Positions 56,263-64,000 of a stretch of DNA of 64,000 nucleotides are shown in pieces; the first letter of the stretch is position 1, and every line of letters begins with the position of its first letter. The notes beneath the pieces were generated by a model. It was not told where the DNA came from and did no database searches. It was given only the letters and a program-made list of their open reading frames with translations. The stretch comes from Ostrinia nubilalis (Eukaryota; Arthropoda; Insecta; Lepidoptera; Crambidae). Both the position numbers and the translations under genes were made by a program. Where the stretch lies: contig NC_087099.1 in NCBI RefSeq assembly GCF_963855985.1, forward strand, positions 3,874,001 to 3,938,000, in the 5' to 3' direction.

Positions 56263-57289
56263 AACTACTGCGGGGTTCATAGTCTGGTACGTCAATCACG
56301 AGACCATGGAAGACTTGTTTCAGTAAACTAAATGGATAAAATTATTCTACTTCCACTTACTGAGTGATAGTGATAAGTGATAAGTGATAAAAATTCTGGT
56401 ATGGGACTCTACATATGGGTCACCAAAGTCTTTGTTTGTCACTGTTACTCATGCTGATATCATACTGTGTGTGAAATTTAAAAATACGGACTACAATATC
56501 TGTACACTAACACGTTTCTAATTTTAATGAAAACGGCTCTCTACCGATATTTCAAATATTTTTTCCTAAAACTTTTCTAATTACCAAATAAGTGAAGTTG
56601 TAAACCACACGACTTACTAGCGGTTCCTGTCAATCTCAATAATTATTATATTCCACTTCCACGCATATTGAAGTAAATGCATTCATAACAAGTTGAAAAA
56701 AATTGTGCAATAATTAATATTACGTGTTAATATCTTTCTAAATAACAGTCTTCATGATTTACAACACATCGACAGTCAATTGAAATGATAGATGGGTTCA
56801 TAATTATAACAAAAAACCGGTTAGCCCGTCAACTAGGCGCTACCTTGCAACAGCTATGAAAATAACTGTATTATAAACTCGATTACTTAAATAACTGTTC
56901 TATGAATAACATTCCCAATTGCAATGCTTTGACGCCACTACGCCATACTTACGCCAGCTCTAAGTACAATACAACCTTTCACGACATGAAACCTAATTTT
57001 GTGATTACAAACGACAAAAAGTAAACTGATGCAAATCTCTACCATTTCATGTTAAAGCAATAATTTTGGTTGCGTAACGTAAATTGGATTTAAAAATTAA
57101 CTATGTCAACCAAAAATCGACTAGCTATTGTTGAAATAGAGCGTTCAGACTTAAGAACATATTCGCGGACACGATATACTTGCACTTTCATGTACTTTCA
57201 CCTGCACTGGGTTACCAATAGCGGAGATTCACTCCATTAGAGCTTCTTCTGACTTTTTTCCGTTTTTAATTTCATTTGGTGACGTCACA
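56263..57289. other. No gene seen
   Basis: A+T-rich. tgataagtgataagtgataa near 56369 is a short tandem repeat. Confidence 0.35.
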
Positions 57290-57610
57290 GCCAGCCGGGT
57301 AGTGTTGTGGCATTCATCATTTGCCTTCTAACATGAGAGGAGCGCGCGCGCGTCCGCCGGGCCACATTTCAAACGAAACGTAAACGCGATCGTAAACGTT
57401 TTCACCGATTGATAACTATTGTTTTGTGACGTGTTTTTGTGGGGTTCAAAGTAATGGAGTGTTATTGATTTCTCACGTAAGTTTTTTCTTTTTTTAAATT
57501 AAAAACAAATGATAACGCCATCTGTTTCGGCCATTAAATCGAAGAACCATTGAGTGTTTTGTTAGTGATAAGAAAATGCTACAGCTAATTGTGTAGTAAC
57601 AAGGTAAGTA
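57290..57610 (+). promoter_or_regulatory. Candidate promoter and first-exon region (weak)
   Basis: ggtgacgtcac, a palindromic CRE, lies at about 57279-57289. A CpG-rich stretch follows (gcgcgcgcgcgtccgccggg, about 57343-57362) with several further CpGs. At 57601-57608 aaggtaagta is a consensus 5' splice site, and a weaker cacgtaagtt lies near 57475. CpG enrichment stands out from the flanks. No long coding frame precedes the donor, so this would be a 5' untranslated exon of a gene outside the window. This is inference only. Confidence 0.3.
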
Positions 57611-58267
57611 AACCCTCATTCTAATAAACAGGTGTTTATGACCTGTAATTTTGTTTTTACTACCCAAACAGTTTCGTTGCCTACTAGCTGCCATTTACGA
57701 AGTTTTAAAAATTTTGTCTGAATGGGAACAAGTTTATTTTGTTTTGTTAGAATATACTTAGAGACTACGCTTTTCATGTAGAGACGTTTGTTAAAACAAA
57801 TCTTTAACACTTCCTTGTCATTAAATTTATGGTTTTCATTTAAAATGTTTCGTCTTTTTTAAAGTCGACTCACTATCAGCGACTCTAACTTCTTATCGAC
57901 TACATAATAGTGCTAAACATGACCATATTTAGTTCAACTAAGTAAACAATTACGCGTTCAACCTTCAATTTTGCACTTAGAAACGGTCATTATTTATATC
58001 AAGCATTTATTACATAAATAAATGATATGCCATTCATTTGTGTTACGTTATTGCTTTAATTTTTATTATATTTTAGAAATAACACGCTTCAATTAGCGGT
58101 GCATCTGATTTTCACTTTTAAACAAACACAAAATGATTCGAATTTTTTTAGCAGGAAAAACTGTTTCCTTTAACTGGATTGAATTAAAAAAGTTAAATGT
58201 CACGTGTGTGTGTATATTTATAATAAATACCTACTCCAATGTTGCATGTTACAAACAAACAAACAAT
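57611..58267. other. No gene seen
   Basis: A+T-rich. If 57290-57610 is a first exon this would be intron. Confidence 0.3.
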
Positions 58268-58431
58268 AAAAATGAACTGAAAAGATAATAACAAGACAAC
58301 TTAGTACCAAAACAAATGCAGTCGGAGGCACCAATGACTAGTTTTTTTGTTGGGGATAAGTCCTACTTGATGCCTCCGACTGCATTTGTGAATACTAAGT
58401 TGTGTGTTTCTATCTTTTCAGTTCATTTTTA
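58268..58431. mobile_element. Fold-back element, about 60-bp arms
   Basis: Left arm aaaatgaactgaaaaga, then acttagtacc and aaatgcagtcggaggca. The right arm is its complement, ending tatcttttcagttcattttt. The loop includes atgactagtttttttg. The innermost 20 bp pair almost perfectly. Confidence 0.88.
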
Positions 58432-58456
58432 CGCAGTTGGATTTTTGTTTTTTGAA

Positions 58457-58688
58457 AAATGACTAATATTGATTGAGAATTGTCTATTACAATAAGAACC
58501 GTACTAATAAGCCCTTAATAAAATAATTAATTGCAAAGTGGAATAGTAATTCTAAACCTAAAATTGGTATCGATCATAAATGACTAATATTGATTGAGAA
58601 TTGTCTATTACAATAAGAACCGTACTAATAAGCCCTTAATAAAATAATTAATTGCAAAGTGGAATAGTAGGTAATTCTAAACCTAAAA
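58457..58688. repeat. Near-identical direct duplication, 121-bp period
   Basis: 58457-58563 and 58578-58688 are almost identical (both begin aaatgactaatattgattga). The second has 4 extra bases (aggt). A 14-base linker separates them. It is probably a recent segmental duplication. Confidence 0.92.
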
Positions 58689-59199
58689 TAATTGTCATTC
58701 AGTTCATTCATTCGTTTTTAATTTTAGGTATTTTCAGACTAAAATTTGGAACGTCACGTTGACGTACTTATATTTAAATACTTTTTTGTAGAGTTCATAG
58801 TTTACTCTTGAAATGTAATGGAAATAAAAAGAAAAAATACACGTAGGTAATAATTACCTAACACGTGCATTATAATAATACCTGATAGCTTACACGTGAA
58901 TATTTTTTATTTATAAATGGGTCCATTGACCTTTTGCCGATGATTGATTCCTGACGGAATTTAACTAATGAAAGTGCCAAAAACTTATATAGTTTATGAA
59001 GTCTGTCAGTTCGTATATCATCAAAGTAAGCACGAATGAAATATCTTCACAATTAGTACTTGTTACTGACTATACAACTAATATGGATTTTTTAATGAAC
59101 TCAAAGTACTCTTGACATGAACTTGTGAAAATTATAGCCCTACAGGATTGTAGAGTTCGTAATATAAGTAAGCAGTTGACGTAGATGATAATAAGTAAG
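58689..59199. other. No gene seen
   Basis: A+T-rich spacer. Confidence 0.3.
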
Positions 59200-59245
59200 T
59201 TGTTGGCCTATAATAATTAGCAGAGGACGTCCTGAAATGATGATG
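59200..59245 (+). mobile_element. Scrap of RTE-like tail
   Basis: agcagaggacgtcctgaaat followed by gatgatg. Only the final bases of the family remain, with an internal deletion. Confidence 0.55.
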
Positions 59246-60521
59246 TCTCAAATTGCTAGCTCTATGCAGGTATATTTATGTAAAAGTGTAGAGGGAAATT
59301 GGATTCAGTCATGGTACACGGAGGTCTCAGAGCAACTCTAATGTTAAATGACTCTTTGCTATGGCTACATATGAATAAATATAGCTAAGTGAGTGCAAAT
59401 ATCCAAAAATAATTTTCTCTCAATTACATTTTTAAATGAAAATCACAATTGGGAAAGGACTTTTCTAGGCTAAAAATGGCCTATATTTCTAACTTCGCTT
59501 ACTTGTTTTATACTTACTAATTACTTCTGTAAGTACTAGGCCTATCCAATAGGAAATTACACTCTTTTGGGAAACTGAAAAGGTAGGTTTTTCTTTAACG
59601 CACGCAAGGAGAGTCGCTGAGAAACTATACTATATAAACTATACTAATTATAAATATTCTCTCTGCTTTCTTATACCAACAGTGATAGGTGCGCATTATA
59701 TTCAATTCTTCTTATTTTTTATTTGATTAGTAATTCAAATAGCCAATTTAGGTACAATTTTACTGTCAAACGTTTCACAGTTAATGTGCTCCGTATTATT
59801 CAGACAGTTTAAAACTGTAGTATTTATATACATAAACATATATTTATATAGACGATATACAGCATTATTATAATTATTTCAAACACAGCACTCACCTTAC
59901 GCATCATTAAGTTTTCTCATACATTTCTTGGCGAATCATTAATGATTGTCATCAAGTAACACGTGAAACACTCGATAGTAATTATTCTGATAAGTTTATT
60001 AAGTGTTATAACGGAATAAAAAGTAAACATTCCAAGCTTGATGTTCTTTTTTTTGCTAATAATATTGCAATCGACTGTCATTCTGTGACTATGAAAAATC
60101 TGTGCATCCTTTTCATTAGTAACGGGCTTGATACTCAAATAGGTAATACAAGGAATATGAAACAATGTCTAATAAATATATCAATAGGAATTTATTAATA
60201 GGAAATATACAATTCCTTTATCCGACTTTACCACTAATGATCGAAATTGGTTTGGTTATAACTCATAGTAAAAATATTATGATCACTATCATATAAATAA
60301 TTTACTAAAAGGTATCGCCGAACTAACTGGTGACTTTGTACAACTGTTCAAATAAGCATTGGGTAAAAATACTTCCTACCGTTAAAAAACATCCGCGGTT
60401 TCCTAATAAATGTGGTTCATGACTTCTTCTTCTTGTCGTGTCGACAACAAACCTATACAATGTCAGCCCAAAACTTTGCCAAAAGAGAGAGTGAGAGAGC
60501 TACGTTGTCAGTAGCATTCAT
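59246..60521. other. No gene seen
   Basis: A+T-rich. Open frame 59917-60165 (minus) has no recognisable motif. Confidence 0.35.
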
Positions 60522-60613
60522 TAAGGCTGAGTTGCACCACCTAACTTTGACTTTGTATGGAGTTTGACAGATTTTGACGTTTGTCAAAGTTAAAATAAGA
60601 CAACCTAGCCTAA
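60522..60613. mobile_element. M1 MITE copy, internally deleted
   Basis: ttaaggctgagttgcaccac at the left, then ttttgacgtttgtcaaagtt, ending acaacctagcctaa. About 30 bp of the core is missing. Confidence 0.8.
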
Positions 60614-60774
60614 ATCTTCCTGCGTGCATTGTTTGGGCACGCAGGGCACGACATCATGTGCTTCATCGACTGGGGAACACAACCACCCTTGCACTCCAAG
60701 TTTGAGCCATCCAAGAAACCCCACCTGAACAGATTATCCTATGTCCTAAGTTAAACTCTATTAGACCTTTTATA
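60614..60774. other. No gene seen
   Basis: Spacer of balanced composition (acgcagggcacgacatcatg) with no recognisable frame. Confidence 0.3.
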
Positions 60775-61039
60775 CAGGGTGTTAGGTAAATGGGTATATG
60801 AGCCGACACTAGCCCATGTTAACATGGTCATATAAATGGTATGGTGAAGTCAGAAATTTGATATCATCATTTTAATTTTTTTAATTTTCATACATAATAA
60901 ATTTTATAAAAATCCGATTTGTATGAAAATTAAAATAATTAAAATGAAGATATCAATTTTCTGACTTCACCATACCATTTATATGACCATGTTAACATGG
61001 GCTAGTGTCGGCTCATATACCCATTTACCTAACACCCTG
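60775..61039. mobile_element. 265-bp palindromic element with TA target duplication
   Basis: cagggtgttaggtaaatggg at the left and its exact complement at the right, TA on each side. Arms of about 90 bp are nearly perfect, extending to gtcagaaat / attttctgac. The central part has partly paired aattaaaat words. Confidence 0.93.
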
Positions 61040-61458
61040 TATAACCCTTCAAAAGCAAACCAAAATGCCTAAACCGTCTCATCTCTACCTACTATACCTA
61101 ATAGGTTTTCCAATATCCGAGAACTAGGTCACGGGTTCAAATCTCAGCGAGATCATTAGCCGATTGTCTCGGTCTAATAATGGCAACAGCCTGTCACCTG
61201 TCAGTCTGTCTATACGGAAATTTCGGCGAACTTTCGATATCGATGGCGTTAGCGCTAATTGGTATTGATTTCATCTCGGACTGTTCTTGCTTTAGATTTG
61301 TTTCAGCAACGTATTGTAACTTATTTGGAATTTCAGCAACGTATTATGTAACTTCTGGAGCCAAAATTATCTGACAAACATTATTTGTTTTTTACTACCT
61401 TTACTTAAAGCACACATTTTATTATTTCGAAATTATTAAAGTTCAAAGAGTGCAAGTG
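61040..61458. other. No gene; possible SINE scrap
   Basis: gtcacgggttcaaatctcag near 61128 has a B-box-like word. The open frame 61180-61374 is unrecognised. tttcagcaacgtatt is directly repeated near 61301 and 61334. Confidence 0.3.
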
Positions 61459-61614
61459 AGTTCCCGCAGACTAGACTTTCTATCGACCGATAGTTTGGTC
61501 AACATCCAATTTGTATGAAGAATCGGTCGATGCCAAATTGGTCTAATGTGCGTCTATCATACTTGTTCATACTGATTAACAGCCTGATTGAACTATCATC
61601 AGTATGCGGGAACT
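61459..61614. mobile_element. MITE with AGTTCCCGCA ends
   Basis: agttcccgcagact at the left and cagtatgcgggaact at the right. The inner tatcgaccgatagtttggtc and aatcggtcgatgccaaattg are partly complementary. 156 bp. Confidence 0.8.
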
Positions 61615-63181
61615 GAAGTCTTTCTAAAGTTGAATACTTTTATTTGTTAAAAGATTATAAGCCTATCTTTTGTTAAGTACCTATTGTGGGTGTTAAATAA
61701 TTGTGGTATCCTGTTATTCTTTAGCGTTATAATTTAAGTTAAAGACGCGGTACAAATACGGGTGTAGAGTCGCACGGGAGAGTCACTTAGACGAAAATCA
61801 ACCTCAAGAAAATGGCTAGTGGTTCTGAGGTGCCTTCTTCCAGATATTGTAAATGTTAATGATTCACGTGTTATGTAATATTATATTTTTAAAATAATTG
61901 TGATTCGTTTCTGAACCAATATGACACTACACTGTTACTTACACGTTAATACATCCGTCTCGGGTGAATGAACTTTACCTAACTTAAAATAGCAGAGTCT
62001 AGAATAAGTTAGAACAAACGACGGCACCTCAAGCTTTATACTGTAGCATCTTATTTAATTGTAAAATGTGCTATTTTCGTAACTAAAATGGGTAGACTAG
62101 TGTGCTGTTACCTTTACATTACTGTAGCATTGATATGACATACTGACGTAGGTACTTTACTGTGTTCTAAGATACATTTTTAAAACGATTTGAATGCTGA
62201 TGTCTCGTATGATGTATGCCGTGTCCACTTATACACTTATACCGTGACAATGGAAAATGTCATTGCCCTTTCAGACTGAATAGATCGATGAAAAACAACA
62301 ATTGAATAAAAAATTGGCGAATTTAATTAAACGTTACAAAATATTGAAATTAGTCTGCTTAGGTCTTCTCATCACTGCAATTTCATTAGCTTAGATGTCT
62401 AGAATTTTCTTCCTGGTTAGATTTCATTAACAGCCAAACGTAGGTACCTACTACTGGCGTTTCATGAAACGTAGTGGGAGGTGGGATGCGTCTCATTTAT
62501 AAAATTACCTACCAATGAAGTTTCGTTAAGGCTGTGTTTTTAATTTTTACAGCCCATCCAAGAGTCACTACTAAGATTAAAATATTTATTAATTATTACA
62601 TTTTAATAAAGACCGTATAAAAGGCCAATAACACGAAGTTAAAACATATTCAATTTCGTAAAGTAGTGAATTGACATTTAAAAATTTCCGCGCGCCATTT
62701 TCAGCGAAACAATAATTAGCAAAAAACCTTGTCGGGTTATTTTTTTAATTAATAAAAATATGAAAAGCACTTTACTACTATGAGTCGGTAAGTGACACGC
62801 GAGGTGATACTAAAAAGCTAGATTTTAATGGATTTTGAACCAAGTTTCGATGTCCGTGAAGGTAGAAAGTGGGTTAACGGTCTTTGGGTGAATGGTTAAG
62901 TTATTGTTTCACAGTTTGTGATTTATGGTCGTGTGTGGGGCGGCCATTTTTGATGATGGATTGACGCCTCTGCTTTTATTGTTTCCGGTGATGTATTAAT
63001 ACCAAATGCTGAGTTGAAGAACCTATCTAAGTGTTTAGAGTGCATGGTGTCTCATCGCGATGATTTAATTTACTGAGGTTCGTAGAAATTACGCTCAAAA
63101 TTCGATACAATCTCAAGCATAGGTTGAAGCTTCTGAGTGAGATTAAATCACACTTTGAACGTTGTTTTTTAACACACACCT
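61615..63181. other. No gene recognised
   Basis: Two vertebrate/insect promoter-like words (cgcgcgccattttcag near 62690 and ggcggccatttttgatg near 62939) and a 23-codon frame starting at 62828 (MDFEPSFDVREGRKWVNGLW...) lie here. None is sufficient to call a gene. Confidence 0.25.
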
Positions 63182-63525
63182 GTGCCTTTTTCCTATGATG
63201 CGGATTTCGGCACGCGTGCGGATTTAAACCGCATTCGGGCTGCGTGCGTTTCATTATTTCATACATATTTTTCCTTTAGGCTACACGCACGCGTAACGTG
63301 GATTGGGTGCGGGCACCCAATATCTTTAGATTAAGAGCTAGTGAACGCCAGACCTACGCATTTTTGACGTTATACCATAAAATCTGATTTTTTGGGCAAT
63401 GATAAGTTGTTTCCACATCAGCCAGACAGTTTTGACAGTTCCAACTCCTTGCCAGACACCAGCAGCGTGATTTTACACGCAAGCGGACCAGATCCGCACG
63501 CGTGCCGAAATACGCATCACAGGAA
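63182..63525. repeat. Inverted repeat around a fold-back fragment
   Basis: gatgcggatttcggcacgcg near 63197 pairs with cgcgtgccgaaatacgcatc near 63497, arms of about 35 bp or more. Inside, 63330-63360 (taagagctagtgaacgccag) matches the end of the fold-back at 39586. Confidence 0.7.
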
Positions 63526-64000
63526 AAAGAGAAAAAGAGAGAGAAAGTTAGACGCCCAAGCAGACCTGGATCAGTCAATAGGCCGTATAGGCCGCGGCCT
63601 AGGGGCGGCAGATTTCAGATGACGCTTACTCGATTTCAGAAGATAAAAGTTAAATAAAGATCCAACCCCACCCTAGCCTACGGGCGGCAAAACTGTAAAT
63701 CCGCCACTGCGCCCAAGTTGTCTTTGTGACCGCACTTAGAACTGATTTCTATTGAGTCTTGTTTAGCTGTTACTTGAAAGGTTAGGAGGGCTAAGTATGT
63801 CCCTAATACTACTACAACTGTATTTGTTGTTACTCTTTTAGAACTAGATTGAATAGTAGGAAACAAAAAATGTCAAATAGGAACAGTTGAGTCCAAATCA
63901 TGATTTTGAAATGCTTGAATTGTTAAGCTGTAAATAATCGTAGAATCATAATGATCGATATCGATGATAATGATCGAGTTACATTTTGTAAAAAATGTAA
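63526..64000. other. No gene; short GC-rich repeat
   Basis: ggccgcggcctaggggcggc (about 63587-63607) and cgggcggcaaaactgtaaat (about 63681-63700) are related and may be the ends of a decayed element. The rest is A+T-rich to the end. Confidence 0.35.

Overview
The window is A+T-rich, repeat-dense eukaryotic nuclear DNA, almost certainly from a moth or butterfly. The evidence is the repeat content. RTE-like retrotransposon tails end in (ATG)n/(CAT)n with a conserved C-terminal coding block. A second non-LTR family ends in (GAAC)n. Non-autonomous Helitrons carry TC...CTAG ends and CTGT/CAGA microsatellites. There are also many short TA- or TWA-flanked inverted-repeat elements. I could not identify one intact host protein-coding gene, rRNA or functional tRNA, so the window reads as intergenic or large-intron sequence colonised by transposons.

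The only long intact coding sequence is a Ty3/gypsy-type LTR retrotransposon on the minus strand (about 30372-34665). Its Pol frame (30849-33971, 1040 codons) has protease, reverse transcriptase, RNase H and integrase with every catalytic residue I looked for, and no internal stop. Gag (33953-34552) overlaps Pol and is joined to it by a textbook -1 slippery heptamer (A AAA AAC, 33959-33965). Gag is N-terminally truncated. A 113-bp sequence abuts it directly and is identical to the start of the downstream LTR. I read this as one deletion that removed most of the 5' LTR, the primer binding site and the start of gag, leaving an element with apparently intact enzymes but no primer binding site.

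Left third (1-26 kb): a Helitron with a 134-bp internal array (2997-3769), several fold-back elements (3991-4150, 5960-6169, 7358-7555), a hAT-type MITE with an 8-bp duplication (8187-8421), decayed non-LTR elements (9738-11937), and many short 3' tails of RTE-like and related retrotransposons.

Centre (26-42 kb): a 1.09-kb TA-flanked inverted repeat with arms of about 450 bp (26780-27871), the gypsy element, a second Helitron copy with a nested TIR element (36190-37109), a compound 0.9-kb fold-back holding a poly(T)-ended insertion in one arm only (37764-38666), another fold-back split by an RTE tail (39586-40027), a 450-bp TIR element (40848-41297) and a second Helitron family (41545-41785).

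Right third (42-64 kb): a Harbinger-like MITE (42754-42869), RTE tails with clear target-site duplications (43649-43798, 49333-49446), a third Helitron copy (44747-45525), a recurrent MITE family with TGCACCA ends (seven copies in the window), a mariner-type transposase pseudogene (52987-53232), a 121-bp-period duplication (58457-58688) and a 265-bp palindrome (60775-61039). One GC-rich, CRE-containing patch followed by a consensus splice donor (57290-57610) is the best, still weak, candidate for a host promoter and first exon.

The elements do not form a pathway. They are independent insertions, partly nested, and the nesting gives relative ages.
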